This document shows, piece after piece, positions 38,724 through 47,877 of a DNA stretch of 49,830 nucleotides. A program made the position numbers and the translations under genes. Position 1 is the stretch's first letter, and each line of letters starts with the position of its first letter. The DNA comes from an uncultured Eubacteriales bacterium (GTDB taxonomy: Bacteria > Bacillota > Clostridia > Oscillospirales > Oscillospiraceae), in assembly GCA_905198835.1 (NCBI GenBank), contig CAJKDY010000016.1:1-49830 (forward strand), written 5' to 3'. Under the pieces are notes generated by a model that was not told the origin of the DNA, did not search any database, and worked only from the letters and a program-made list of their open reading frames with translations.

Positions 38724-41700
38724 GTGAAGAAGATCGTGGAGCTGCTCAATGGCCTGCCGGAGTTTGAAAAGCTGTTGGCCGCCATAGAAAATGGCCGATG
38801 CCCCGTGGCGCTCAGCGGCCTTTCGCCGGTACACCGGGCTCACTTTGCCGCCGCCGCCCGGGCCCGGACGGGCCGGAGCGTGGTGATGATCTGCGCCGAC
38901 GAGGAAGAGGCCGAGCGCATGGAGCGGGACCTGGCCGCTCTCACCGGCGAGGACGTGGTCCGGATCGGGCCCCGGGACTTTAACTTTTATGACGGCGCCG
39001 TCTCCTCCCGGGAGTGGGAGCATAAGCGCCTGGCCGCTTTCCGGAAGTTACGGGGGGGAGAGGCCGGGGTGACGGTGGCGCTGGTGGAGGGCATTTTGCA
39101 GCGGACCATCCCACCCTATCTCTTTGACCGGGCCGCCTTTACCCTGGACCCGGCCAAGCCGCTGACCCTGGAGGAGACGGTGGACGCTCTGGTCCGCTGC
39201 GGATACAGCCGCTGCGACCAGGTGGAGGGCGTGGGCCAATTTGCCCAGCGGGGCGGTATTCTGGACTTCTTCTCCGCCGCCTACGATCTGCCCGTTCGGG
39301 TGGAGTTTTGGGATACGGACATCGACTCCATGGGGCTCTTTGACCCCATGACCCAGCGCCGGGTCCAGCGGCTGGACAAGGCGGAGGTCCTGCCCGCGGC
39401 GGAGGTCCTGCCCAGCCTGGGCCGGGACCCCGAGGCACTGGGCGGAGACCGGGACCTGCCCCGGATCTACCGGGAGGTGGCCACCGCCGCGGACTATTTT
39501 CCCGTCGACGCCATCGTCTTTTTATCGGAGAGCGCCCGCCTGTCCGAGCGGGCCAAGCGGTACTTTTCACGGCTGGACGAGGATGTGAAGGTACTCATGG
39601 AGCGGGAGCTGATCACCGGCGAGCACGCCCGCTATGCCTGTACCAAGGAGGAGATGGATGCCCGGCTGGCCGACTGGCCGGTGGCCTATTTGGACGCCTT
39701 TACCGTCTCGCGCTACCCGGTCCGGCCCCGGACCCTTCTCAGCGTCATGGCCAAGCAGCTGCCCTCCTTCGGCGCCAGCCTGGAGACGGCAACGGAGGAC
39801 CTGGCCCACTACCAGCGGGAGGGCTACGCCGTCACCGTGCTAGTGGCCAGCGAGAACCGGGCCCTGAGCCTGCAGACCATGCTCCGGGACGGGAAGGTCC
39901 GCTCTGGGGTGGATTTCTCCCTCCACGATCTGCCCGCGCCCGGCCAGAGCGTGCTGGCGGTGGGCGGGCTGTCCGCCGGATTTGAGTACCCGGCCCTTAA
40001 GTGCGCCGTCTTCACCCAGAGTTGGGCCACCCCGGTGAAGAAGCGCCGCCGGCACATCCGGGACCGCTCCAACCGCCAGAAGTTGGCCTCCTATAACGAT
40101 CTGTCCCCCGGCGATCTGGTGGTCCACAGCCAGTACGGCATCGGCCGCTTTACCCGGCTGACCGCCCTGCAGGTGGACGGCGTGGACAAGGAGTTCATGC
40201 AGATCGCCTACGCCGGAAGCGATGTGCTCTATGTGCCCATCACCCAGCTGGACATGGTCAGCAAGTATATCGGCGGCGGGGAGAATAACGAAAACAGAAA
40301 ACTCTCCCGGCTGGGCGGCGGCGACTGGGACCGGGCCCGCAGCAAGGCCAAGGCGGCGGTCCAGGACCTGGCAAAGGGCCTGGTCCAGCTCTACGCCCAG
40401 CGCCAGCGTCTGCCCGGCTACGCCTTTTCTCCCGACAGCCCCTGGCAGCGGGAGTTTGAAGACCAGTTCGAGTACACCGAGACCGACGACCAGCTCCGCT
40501 GCGTGGCCGAGATCAAGCGGGACATGGAGCTGCCCCGGCCCATGGACCGGCTGCTTTGCGGCGATGTGGGCTACGGTAAGACGGAGGTGGCCTTCCGGGC
40601 CATTATGAAGTGCATTTTGGACGGTAAGCAGGCCGCTATTTTGGTGCCCACCACCGTCCTGGCCCGGCAGCACTTTCTTTCCGCCAAAAGCCGCTTTGCC
40701 CGCTATCCCGTCACCGTAGAGAGCCTGACCCGGTTTAATACCCCGGCCCAGGCCAAGAACGTCATGCAGAATTTAAAGGACGGACGTATCGACCTTCTGG
40801 TGGGCACCCATCGGCTGCTGCAAAAGGATGTGGCCTTTAAGGACCTGGGGCTTTTGGTGGTGGACGAGGAGCAGCGCTTCGGCGTTACGCACAAGGAAAA
40901 ACTCAAAGAGCTGAGCCGTCAGGTAGACGTGCTCACCCTCTCGGCCACCCCCATTCCCAGGACCTTGAATATGGCCCTATCCGGCATCCGGGATATGTCC
41001 ACGCTGGAGGAGCCGCCGGCGGACCGCCAGCCGGTGCAGACCTATGTGTTGGAGCACGATTGGGGTGTCATCGCCGAGGCCATTCGCCGGGAGGTGGAGC
41101 GGGGCGGACAGGTCTACTACCTTCACAACCGCATCGATACCATCGCCCGCTGCGCCGTGCGGCTGCAGGAGCTTTTGGGTGATGGCGTCACCGTGGCTAC
41201 CGCCCACGGCAAGATGACCCAGGAGGAGATCAACGCCACCATGACCGATATGTCCCAGGGCAATATCGACGTGCTGGTGTGCACCACCATCATCGAAACG
41301 GGCATCGACATTCCCAACGTCAATACCCTCATCATCGAAAACGCCGACGCCATGGGCCTGGCCCAGCTCCACCAGATCCGGGGGCGAGTGGGCCGCTCCA
41401 GCCGCCGGGCTGTGGCCTATTTGACCTACAAGCAGGGCAAGGTCCTCTCCGAGGTGGCCGCCAAGCGCCTTTCCGCCATCCGGGAGTTTGCCGAGTTTGG
41501 TTCCGGCTTTAAGATCGCCATGCGGGATCTGGAGATTCGGGGGGCGGGCAACCTGCTGGGCCCGGAGCAGAGCGGCTTTATGCTCAGCGTGGGCTATGAT
41601 ATGTACTTGCAGCTTTTAGAGGAGGCCGTTTTGGAGGAGCGGGGAGAACCCATCAAGCGGCCCGCCGAGTGTGCCGCCGACCTCACGGTCTCCGCCGCCA

Positions 41701-42113
41701 TCCCCGACCGCTACGTCCCCCAGCCCGAGCAGCGCATGGACCTCTACCGCCGCATCGCCGCCATCCGCAGCGAGGAGGAGGCCGACGACATCACCGACGA
41801 GCTCATCGACCGCTACGGCGACCCGCCTCGCCAGGTCAATAACCTGATCGCGGTGGCGCTCATGCGGGCCACCGCCGCCCAGACCGGCATCAGCGAGATC
41901 ACCCAGAAGGGGACCACGCTGAACTTCCTGCTGTCCGAGTTTGACCTCCAGCGGGTCAGCGCGGTGTGCAATCAGGAAAAGTACAAAAACCGCATCGTGG
42001 TGGAGGCGGGGGAGAAGCCCAGTTTGTCTCTGCGGCTGAAGAAGGGCGAGGACGCCCTACGGTGGGGGACCAAGCTGGTGGAGGACTATGCCAAGGCCGG
42101 CGGAGAAAGCTAA
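38724..42113 (+). CDS. mfd: Transcription-repair coupling factor Mfd
   Basis: 1129 residues. Removes stalled RNA polymerase at lesions and recruits UvrA. UvrB-like N-terminal modules (GVGQFAQRGGILDFF, YDLPVRVEFWDTDIDSM), the RNA polymerase interaction domain (PGDLVVHSQYGIGRFTRL), the helicase core with Walker A CGDVGYGKTEVA, DEEQ in VVDEEQRFGV, and QIRGRVGRSSRRAVAYL, then the C-terminal TRCF domain. GTG 38724 is favoured by its distance of 8 bases from GGGAGG; a GTG at 38715 is the alternative. Short inverted motifs containing CTATTAG lie on both flanks (38649, 42117). Confidence 0.96.
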   Translation: MKKIVELLNGLPEFEKLLAAIENGRCPVALSGLSPVHRAHFAAAARARTGRSVVMICADEEEAERMERDLAALTGEDVVRIGPRDFNFYDGAVSSREWEHKRLAAFRKLRGGEAGVTVALVEGILQRTIPPYLFDRAAFTLDPAKPLTLEETVDALVRCGYSRCDQVEGVGQFAQRGGILDFFSAAYDLPVRVEFWDTDIDSMGLFDPMTQRRVQRLDKAEVLPAAEVLPSLGRDPEALGGDRDLPRIYREVATAADYFPVDAIVFLSESARLSERAKRYFSRLDEDVKVLMERELITGEHARYACTKEEMDARLADWPVAYLDAFTVSRYPVRPRTLLSVMAKQLPSFGASLETATEDLAHYQREGYAVTVLVASENRALSLQTMLRDGKVRSGVDFSLHDLPAPGQSVLAVGGLSAGFEYPALKCAVFTQSWATPVKKRRRHIRDRSNRQKLASYNDLSPGDLVVHSQYGIGRFTRLTALQVDGVDKEFMQIAYAGSDVLYVPITQLDMVSKYIGGGENNENRKLSRLGGGDWDRARSKAKAAVQDLAKGLVQLYAQRQRLPGYAFSPDSPWQREFEDQFEYTETDDQLRCVAEIKRDMELPRPMDRLLCGDVGYGKTEVAFRAIMKCILDGKQAAILVPTTVLARQHFLSAKSRFARYPVTVESLTRFNTPAQAKNVMQNLKDGRIDLLVGTHRLLQKDVAFKDLGLLVVDEEQRFGVTHKEKLKELSRQVDVLTLSATPIPRTLNMALSGIRDMSTLEEPPADRQPVQTYVLEHDWGVIAEAIRREVERGGQVYYLHNRIDTIARCAVRLQELLGDGVTVATAHGKMTQEEINATMTDMSQGNIDVLVCTTIIETGIDIPNVNTLIIENADAMGLAQLHQIRGRVGRSSRRAVAYLTYKQGKVLSEVAAKRLSAIREFAEFGSGFKIAMRDLEIRGAGNLLGPEQSGFMLSVGYDMYLQLLEEAVLEERGEPIKRPAECAADLTVSAAIPDRYVPQPEQRMDLYRRIAAIRSEEEADDITDELIDRYGDPPRQVNNLIAVALMRATAAQTGISEITQKGTTLNFLLSEFDLQRVSAVCNQEKYKNRIVVEAGEKPSLSLRLKKGEDALRWGTKLVEDYAKAGGES

Positions 42114-42150
42114 GAGCTATTAGTCTGTAGCTTTCCGCGTGCCTGTATTC

Positions 42151-42223
42151 CGGGGCGTCAAGGATGCCGCCCCCTACGCGAGATATCTATTGGTATTTGT
42201 AGGGCGCGGCTTCCCAGACGCGC
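42151..42223. repeat. Two hairpin modules between mfd and the GH18-like gene
   Basis: The first (42151-42180) is identical over about 29 bases to the complement of the module ending at 27676. The second (42199-42223) is the complement of the module at 27523 and 33817. Stems GGGGCG/CGCCCC and GGCGCG/CGCGCC with 10-base loops. Confidence 0.8.
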
Positions 42224-42248
42224 TGCGCTACGCATCAAGGAGGACCCT

Positions 42249-43370
42249 ATGCAGAGAAAGAAGATCCTTGCTCTGGCTCTGGCGGCGGCGCTGCTGTGCG
42301 GGTGCCAGGCCACGCCCCCGGAGCCTACGCCCGCCCCGGACCGACTGACCTGGCTCCACGGGTTTTACGCCGGGTCGTCCTATGGCCAGATCGGCCTTGT
42401 AAACCACATGGACGCGGTCAGCCTGGGCTGGGGCCAGATGGATGTGGACGACGCTGGGTCGCTCTATGTAAACACCACCTACCAAGCGGGCAATACCTGG
42501 GTGGTGCCCCAGAGCCCTCACCTGGCCACGGATTACTTTGCGCAGCGGGGCATTCCCTATAACCTCTGTGTCTATGCCTCCGCCACCCGCGCCTATGGCG
42601 AGACCAATGTGCTGGAATATCTTCTGCAAGAAGAGCGGCAGGACCAGGCCGCCGACGCTCTGGCCTCCGCCGCCGAGGGATATAGCGGCCTGACCATCGA
42701 CTTTGAGGGCCTGGCTGCCGCTACGCGGCAAGAGCCTTTTGCCGACTTTGTGGCTCTGGTGCGGGAGAAGTTGCCTGCGGACAAGCTCCTCTACGTGGCT
42801 GTGCCGCCTCAGACGTGGTATAAGGGCTATGATTACCGGGCCCTGGGCCGGGTGTGCGACAAGGTCATTCTCATGGCCCACGACTACCAGTGGCAGACCG
42901 CGCCGGAGGAAAATCTGGGCACCGACCGCACCGACACGCCTGTAGCCCCGATCAGGTTGGTGGAGCAGGCCCTCAAGGAGATCACCGACCCGGACACCGG
43001 GGTAGAGGATGTGTCCAAGGTGGCCCTGGCCGTGGCCTTTGCCACGGCGGGCGTGGAGGTGGACGAGGCGGGACTGCTGGTGGGGACCACCGTCTATTCT
43101 CCCTCTCCTGAGACCCTGGCCGCCCGACTGACCCAACCAGACGCTCAACCGGGTTGGAGTGAGGAATACGCCTCGCCCTATGTCTACTACCACAATGAAG
43201 AGGGCCGACACTACCGGGTCTGGTACGAGGACGCCCGCTCCGTTTCGGCCAAGATCCGCCTGGCCTACCAATACGGCGTCACCAGCCTCAGCCTGTGGCG
43301 GCTGGGCACGGTGCCTGACTTTGAGGCCTACGAGGCCTGGTCCGCCGTGACAGACCAGCGGGGCAAATAG
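42249..43370 (+). CDS. Lipoprotein with GH18-like glycosidase fold
   Basis: 373 residues with a lipoprotein signal (LLCGC, Cys19) and Pro-rich linker. The core resembles GH18 spore-cortex or peptidoglycan hydrolases (YdhD/SleL type): LTWLHGFYAGSSYGQI, the active-site strand GLTIDFEGL (Asp151, Glu153), LYVAVPPQT, CDKVILMAHDYQW, and the final strand GVTSLSLWRLG. Probably hydrolyses or binds N-acetylglucosamine polymers at the cell surface. AAGGAGG precedes the ATG. It may contribute to sporulation or germination; no direct evidence. Confidence 0.8.
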   Translation: MQRKKILALALAAALLCGCQATPPEPTPAPDRLTWLHGFYAGSSYGQIGLVNHMDAVSLGWGQMDVDDAGSLYVNTTYQAGNTWVVPQSPHLATDYFAQRGIPYNLCVYASATRAYGETNVLEYLLQEERQDQAADALASAAEGYSGLTIDFEGLAAATRQEPFADFVALVREKLPADKLLYVAVPPQTWYKGYDYRALGRVCDKVILMAHDYQWQTAPEENLGTDRTDTPVAPIRLVEQALKEITDPDTGVEDVSKVALAVAFATAGVEVDEAGLLVGTTVYSPSPETLAARLTQPDAQPGWSEEYASPYVYYHNEEGRHYRVWYEDARSVSAKIRLAYQYGVTSLSLWRLGTVPDFEAYEAWSAVTDQRGK

Positions 43371-43401
43371 GGCCGGACATAGAAAGTTTACAACGAAAGC
43401 G

Positions 43402-43430
43402 TTGCGGTGGTGGGGGAAAAGATGTATAAT
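43402..43430 (+). promoter_or_regulatory. Promoter of the PpiC foldase gene
   Basis: TTGCGG (43402-43407), 17 bases, TATAAT (43425-43430). A CAACGAAAGCGTTG hairpin lies just upstream. Confidence 0.75.
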
Positions 43431-43465
43431 GTCCCTCAACGCTAACATTTTAGGAGGATGGAGCC

Positions 43466-44953
43466 ATGACCGACGAGACATTTCAGCCCGGGACTCCCGA
43501 GGAGGAGGCCCCCCGCCCAGAGATGGAGAGCCCCGAAGCGGTAAACGCCCCGGCTGAGGAGACGACCCCCGCCCAGGCGGAGGCCCCGGTCGAACCGGCC
43601 GATCTCTTTGACGAGGACGGCGAGAACGAGCGATTTGCCGCCGAGGGGGACGAGCCCTTTTTTGCCGACGAGACCGCCCAGGAGACTGCCGATGAGCCGG
43701 CCCAGCCCGAGGGAGACAAGCCCGCGCCGAAAAAGAATGGTCTGATGATCGCCGCGGTGGTGGCTGTTGCCGCGGTGGCGGTGGCGGCTGTCATTTTGGC
43801 GTGTATCTTTTTAGGGGGCAAAAAGACCGCCTCCCCCGCCGACGCGGTGATGGACTATGTGGACGACGTTCTGCCCGCCAATGCCACCGACGTGGCGATG
43901 GAGACTGTGGGCACCTCCGCCGACGCCACCCTTCTTACCGTGGAGGGGGTGGATGTATCCGCCGAGGAATACCTTTACTGGCTGGGCAACATCACCTCTT
44001 ACTACGACATGATGAGCTCCTACTCCGGCTCGGCCATGGACCTGACCCGAGAGGCCCGGGAGGGGATCACCTGGGACGAGCAGCTGAAGCGGGCGGCCCG
44101 GGATAACTCTGTGCTGCTGGCGCTGGTCCCCACGCTGGCAAAGGAATTTGATGTGGAGCTGACCCCGGAGGATCTTCAGACTGTGGCGGACGACCGGGCG
44201 GCGGATCTCGAGACGCAGGGACAGGACATGTACGCCTATCAGCTCCAGGCCATGGGCATCTCTGACGCCACCGCCTTGAAGCTGGAGGCTACCAGCGCCC
44301 TCTATAACAAGGTCCAGCAGGTATGGATCGAGCGGCTGGCTCAGGATGTGACCGCCGAGACGGTGGCCGAGTATGTAGAGGAAAACGACATCCTCAAGGC
44401 CAAGCACATTCTCCTGATGACCGTGGACCAGACCACCCGACAGCCCTTGGACGAGGCGACCATTGCCCAGAAAAAGGCCAAGGCCGAGGAGCTCTTGGCT
44501 CAACTCCGGGCCGATCCGTCCAAATTCGACGAGTTGATGCAGGCCAATTCCGAGGACACCGGCCTGGCCACAAATCCCGACGGCTACACCTTTACTGCCG
44601 GGAGCATGGTGGAGGCCTTTGAGTCGGGCACCCGGGCCCTGGAGTACGGCCAGATCTCCGATGTGATCGAGAGCGAGTTTGGCTACCACATCATTCTCCG
44701 CCTGGACCCCGACAGCGACGAGCTGCGTCAGGATGTGGCCTATGAGGACTTTAACGCCGCGGTCCAGGAGCGGGTGGACCGGGCCGATGTGGAGGAGAGC
44801 GAGGCCTACGCCGCCTTTACCACCGCCGACTACTACGAAAAGCTCCTGGCCTTCCAGGAGACCCTGACCCGTCCCGAGACCCAGGGTGAGGGCACGGAGG
44901 GCGAGCCCAACGTGGTGGACCAGAGCCAGGCCGAACTGGAGCCCGCGTCTTAA
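43466..44953 (+). CDS. Membrane-anchored PpiC-type foldase with long acidic N-terminus
   Basis: 495 residues. The first 88 are acidic and disordered (rich in Glu, Pro, Ala), then KPAPKKNG and one transmembrane segment (92-117), a SurA-N-like helical domain, and a parvulin domain (AKHILLMTVD at about 312 to FGYHIILRLDP). It resembles PrsA but lacks a normal lipoprotein signal; a Cys within the TM (ILACIF) gives a weak lipobox. Likely assists folding of exported proteins. Its own promoter and a strong terminator define a single-gene unit. Confidence 0.85.
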   Translation: MTDETFQPGTPEEEAPRPEMESPEAVNAPAEETTPAQAEAPVEPADLFDEDGENERFAAEGDEPFFADETAQETADEPAQPEGDKPAPKKNGLMIAAVVAVAAVAVAAVILACIFLGGKKTASPADAVMDYVDDVLPANATDVAMETVGTSADATLLTVEGVDVSAEEYLYWLGNITSYYDMMSSYSGSAMDLTREAREGITWDEQLKRAARDNSVLLALVPTLAKEFDVELTPEDLQTVADDRAADLETQGQDMYAYQLQAMGISDATALKLEATSALYNKVQQVWIERLAQDVTAETVAEYVEENDILKAKHILLMTVDQTTRQPLDEATIAQKKAKAEELLAQLRADPSKFDELMQANSEDTGLATNPDGYTFTAGSMVEAFESGTRALEYGQISDVIESEFGYHIILRLDPDSDELRQDVAYEDFNAAVQERVDRADVEESEAYAAFTTADYYEKLLAFQETLTRPETQGEGTEGEPNVVDQSQAELEPAS

Positions 44954-44960
44954 CGCACGC

Positions 44961-44991
44961 AAAAAACCTCCGGCGCTCCCGGAGGTTTTTT
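44961..44991. terminator. Bidirectional terminator
   Basis: AAAAAACCTCCGG-CGCTC-CCGGAGGTTTTTT, perfect 13-bp stem, serving the PpiC gene and the converging mntP. Confidence 0.92.
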
Positions 44992-45026
44992 ATGCTAAGA
45001 CAGGAGGGTTCGCAAAAGAGCTTTCC

Positions 45027-45596
45027 TTAGAAAAACAGCCGCTCCAGGAGGAACTTCAGGCCGATGCCGATCAGCACCACGCCGCCCGCGGCCTGGGCCC
45101 AGCGGTTGAACCGCTGACCAAGCCTGCGGCCCACCACCGCCCCCAAGAAGGACAGGGCGAAGGCCACCACGCCGATGATGACGCAGGAAAGCAGCAGGGG
45201 CATCTCCATCATGGCCGCGCCCACGCCTACGGCCAGGGCGTCGATGCTGGTGGCGATGGCCAGTAGGCAGACTTTTTTGTTGGACAGCGTGGATAGATCC
45301 TCGTCCTTGTCGCCGGGCGACACGGCGTCCCACACCATGCGCCCGCCGATAAAGGCCAGCAGCGCAAAGGCGATGTAGGGGGCCACGGCCTCTACGTAGG
45401 CGGCCATGGCTTGACCCAGGGCAAAGCCGATGAGGGGCATGGCAAACTGGAAACACCCGAACCACGCGCCCAGCCGCAGGCCGACGCGGGCCGCCGAGCC
45501 CTCTTTGCAGGCCAGGCCCGCCGAGACGGATACCGCCATGGCGTCCATGGCCAGACTGAGGGCGATCAACAGAGCCTGGATCAGCATTTGCACCAA
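45027..45596 (-). CDS. mntP: Manganese efflux pump MntP
   Basis: 189 residues (186 if the ATG at 45585-45587 is used). Six-helix Mn(II) exporter with the two repeated metal motifs MDAMAVSVSAG and SIDALAVGVGAAM. Starts available in frame are TTG 45596, GTG 45593 and ATG 45587. The best placed AUG for the AAAGGA site (45603) is out of frame. No yybP-ykoY manganese riboswitch can fit in the short leader. Confidence 0.9.
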   Translation of the reverse strand: MVQMLIQALLIALSLAMDAMAVSVSAGLACKEGSAARVGLRLGAWFGCFQFAMPLIGFALGQAMAAYVEAVAPYIAFALLAFIGGRMVWDAVSPGDKDEDLSTLSNKKVCLLAIATSIDALAVGVGAAMMEMPLLLSCVIIGVVAFALSFLGAVVGRRLGQRFNRWAQAAGGVVLIGIGLKFLLERLFF

Positions 45597-45629
45597 AGAT
45601 CATCGCCGTCCTTTTTTGTAGATTTCCGT

Positions 45630-45658
45630 ATCATAGCACATTTCACTTTATGATGCAA
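45630..45658 (-). promoter_or_regulatory. mntP: Promoter of mntP
   Basis: On the minus strand TTGCAT (45653-45658), 17 bases, TATGAT (45630-45635); leader of about 27 nt. Confidence 0.7.
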
Positions 45659-45687
45659 GAGGACAGGCTATACCAAAGGAGGCGCTT

Positions 45688-46140
45688 ATGGACCGGGAAG
45701 GGTATATGACGCAGGCGCTGGCCCTGGCCCGGCAGTGCTTGGAGACGGGCGACGTGCCTGTGGGCTGCGTGGTGGTCTCTCCTGCTGGAGAGATCGTGGG
45801 CCGGGGCCGCAACCGCCGCCAGCAACGCCAGTCCGCCCAGGCTCACGCCGAAATGGAGGCCATCGAGGAGGCCTGTCGGACCCTGGGGTCATGGCGGCTC
45901 ACCGGCTGCACCCTCTATGTGACATTGGAGCCCTGCCCCATGTGCGCCGGCGCCATTCTCAGCGCCCGCATTCAAGACGTGTGGTACGGGGCAAAAGAGG
46001 AAAAGACCGGCTGCTGTGGCTCGGTGGTCAATCTCTTTGCCGAGGGCTTTCCCTATAAGGCCGCCGTCCGGGGCGGCCTGCTGGCCCAAGAGAGCCAGGC
46101 TCTGCTCCGGCAGTTCTTTGAAGCGCGCCGAGAGATTTAA
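45688..46140 (+). CDS. tadA: tRNA-specific adenosine deaminase TadA
   Basis: Converts A34 to inosine in tRNA(Arg)ACG. 150 residues, CDA fold with the zinc and catalytic motifs HAEMEAI and PCPMCAGAI; the GCCGSVVNL segment is typical of TadA. AAAGGAGG precedes ATG 45688. Divergent from mntP. Confidence 0.95.
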   Translation: MDREGYMTQALALARQCLETGDVPVGCVVVSPAGEIVGRGRNRRQQRQSAQAHAEMEAIEEACRTLGSWRLTGCTLYVTLEPCPMCAGAILSARIQDVWYGAKEEKTGCCGSVVNLFAEGFPYKAAVRGGLLAQESQALLRQFFEARREI

Positions 46141-46144
46141 TACA

Positions 46145-46178
46145 TTCGTAACAACTCTTCATGAACTTTCGTAACAAC
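46145..46178. repeat. Two direct repeats TTCGTAACAAC after tadA
   Basis: Identical 11-base units start at 46145 and 46168 (23 bases apart, about two helical turns), a spacing that would suit a DNA-binding protein. Between them and the terminators (46180-46245) no gene is evident. Confidence 0.55.
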
Positions 46179-46245
46179 CCTCTGGTATCCTAACCATGCA
46201 AGAGACAATACTTCTTTTCATTCTATCCTCCGATCCTGGCGAAAG

Positions 46246-46268
46246 GGCAGCCGCAGGGCTGCCTTTTT
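46246..46268 (+). terminator. Terminator 1 downstream of tadA
   Basis: GGCAGCC-GCAG-GGCTGCC-TTTTT. Confidence 0.85.
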
Positions 46269-46286
46269 GCTGGGCATTTATGCTGA

Positions 46287-46312
46287 GGGCGCCCTTCCGG
46301 GGCGCCCTTTTT
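46287..46312 (+). terminator. Terminator 2, in tandem
   Basis: GGGCGCCC-TTCCG-GGGCGCCC-TTTTT, 18 bases beyond the first. It isolates the gerA-type operon from upstream transcription. Confidence 0.85.
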
Positions 46313-46341
46313 GCATAAACCACCGAGCGGGCGGCAAACTA
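46313..46341 (+). promoter_or_regulatory. Candidate sigma-G type promoter of the germination operon
   Basis: GCATA (46313-46317), 17 bases, CAAACTA (46335-46341), close to the forespore sigma-G pattern. The predicted start would be only a few bases before or in the ribosome site, so this is tentative. Confidence 0.3.
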
Positions 46342-46359
46342 TCCCAAGAGGTGAGTACA

Positions 46360-47877
46360 TTGGCAATTTTCGGCCGCCGCCGGGACCGGGGCCACCCCCA
46401 CCCCCGGAGCCAGCCTATTTTCCCCGGCCCACTGACCGCGGACAACCTGCAAAAGGCCTTTGAGCGCTGCGTTGACTTTACAAGCCGCACCCTTTCCTTG
46501 GCCGGCGATCCGCAAAAGGAGGTCCGGCTCTTCGCGGTGGAGGGGATGGTCCGCACCGAGCGGGTCAACGATTATGTGCTGCGGCCCCTGGCCCAGGACC
46601 AGGCCCTGGCCAGGCTGCCTTTGGAGGACTGCTTTTGCAGACTGGCCTCGGGTGGGCTCTATAATTTATCGGTGCAGACGGTGGACACCATGGATGACGC
46701 GGTGTTCGCCCTGTTGGACGGCGGAGTGATCCTGCTCTTTACCGCCCTGGGCAAGGCCCTTCGCTGCTCGGTGGCCACCGAGGAAAAGCGTTCCATCGGC
46801 GACCCGGAGGATGAGCCCGCCGTCAAGGCTGCCAAGGACTCCTTCGTGGAGAGCGTGCGCACCAACACCTCTTTGGTCCGGCGGCGGCTAAGAAGCGTTA
46901 GCCTGCGGGTGGAGGAGGAGATCGTAGGCCGCCAGAGCCGTACGCCGGTGGACGTCTTATACCTCGACGGCATTGCCGATCCTCATACGGTGGCCCAGCT
47001 AAAAAAGCGGCTGAAAAGTATCGACGTAGACGGCGCGCTGGACGCGGGGCACATCGAGCAATACCTCTGTGACACGCTGTGGACCCCATTCCCGCAGTTT
47101 CTGGCCACCCAGCGGCCCGACCGGCTGTGCGCAAATCTCCTTGCCGGCCGGGTGGCGGTGCTGGTGGACGGCCTGGCCGTGGGTTTTCTCCTACCGGGGA
47201 CGGTGGGGCTCTTTTTGGCCTCGGAGCAGGACCGCTCGGATAACTGGATGGTCTCTGCCGGGGTGACGGTCTTACGCTATGCCGCGCTGCTTACCACGCT
47301 CTTTTTGCCCGCCATCTATGTGGCCGCCGTACTCTTTCACCCGGAGATGATCCCTCTGCCGCTGGCCAAGAGCATTATCGCAGCCAAGGCCGACGTGCCC
47401 TTTGGGACGCTCTTTGAGGCGGTAATGCTGCTGCTGGCCTTTGAGGTCATCCAGGAGGCGGGGCTTCGCCTGCCGGGCAATCTGGGACAGACGGTGTCCA
47501 TTCTGGGCGGCTTGGTGGTGGGCTCGGCGGCGGTAGAGGCCAAGATCATTTCGCCGGCGGTGTTGATCGTCATTGCCGTAGCCGGCATCGCCGGCTACAC
47601 CATTCCCTCCCAGGATTTTGCCGGCGGCGTGCGGCTTTGGCGGTTGGCCCTGACATTGGCCGGAGGGCTCTTTGGCCTGTTAGGCGTCGCCTTGGCGGCG
47701 GTGGCGCTGGTGGGGCACTTGGCGGGGCTCGAATGCTTTGGTGTCGCCTACCTGACGCCTTTTGCCGCCAACAAGGGCGACCAGGTGGAGCCCCATGCCC
47801 TCTTTCGGGTCCCCATCCCCTGGGTCAAGCTGCGCCCCGCAGTCCTGAAAAGCCGCAACCGGAGGAACCAACGATGA
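46360..47877 (+). CDS. Spore germination protein, GerA family A subunit
   Basis: 505 residues. A cytoplasmic N-terminal half (about 1-280) with the GerA features VEGMVRTERVNDYVLRPL and EEIVGRQSRTPVDVLYLDGIADP, then LLAGRVAVLVDGLAVGFLLPG and about five membrane segments to FGVAYLTPF. It forms the germinant receptor in the inner spore membrane with the B and C subunits. The TTG at 46360 is chosen for the AAGAGGTG site 8 bases upstream. First gene of an A-C-B operon with ATGA overlaps. Confidence 0.92.
   Translation: MAIFGRRRDRGHPHPRSQPIFPGPLTADNLQKAFERCVDFTSRTLSLAGDPQKEVRLFAVEGMVRTERVNDYVLRPLAQDQALARLPLEDCFCRLASGGLYNLSVQTVDTMDDAVFALLDGGVILLFTALGKALRCSVATEEKRSIGDPEDEPAVKAAKDSFVESVRTNTSLVRRRLRSVSLRVEEEIVGRQSRTPVDVLYLDGIADPHTVAQLKKRLKSIDVDGALDAGHIEQYLCDTLWTPFPQFLATQRPDRLCANLLAGRVAVLVDGLAVGFLLPGTVGLFLASEQDRSDNWMVSAGVTVLRYAALLTTLFLPAIYVAAVLFHPEMIPLPLAKSIIAAKADVPFGTLFEAVMLLLAFEVIQEAGLRLPGNLGQTVSILGGLVVGSAAVEAKIISPAVLIVIAVAGIAGYTIPSQDFAGGVRLWRLALTLAGGLFGLLGVALAAVALVGHLAGLECFGVAYLTPFAANKGDQVEPHALFRVPIPWVKLRPAVLKSRNRRNQR

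Noticed and set aside
44995..45603. 202-codon ORF overlapping mntP
   Set aside because: It has a good start site but the product is Arg/Gly/Pro-rich without family resemblance, while the other frame gives a clear MntP. Kept only as an oddity of the start.
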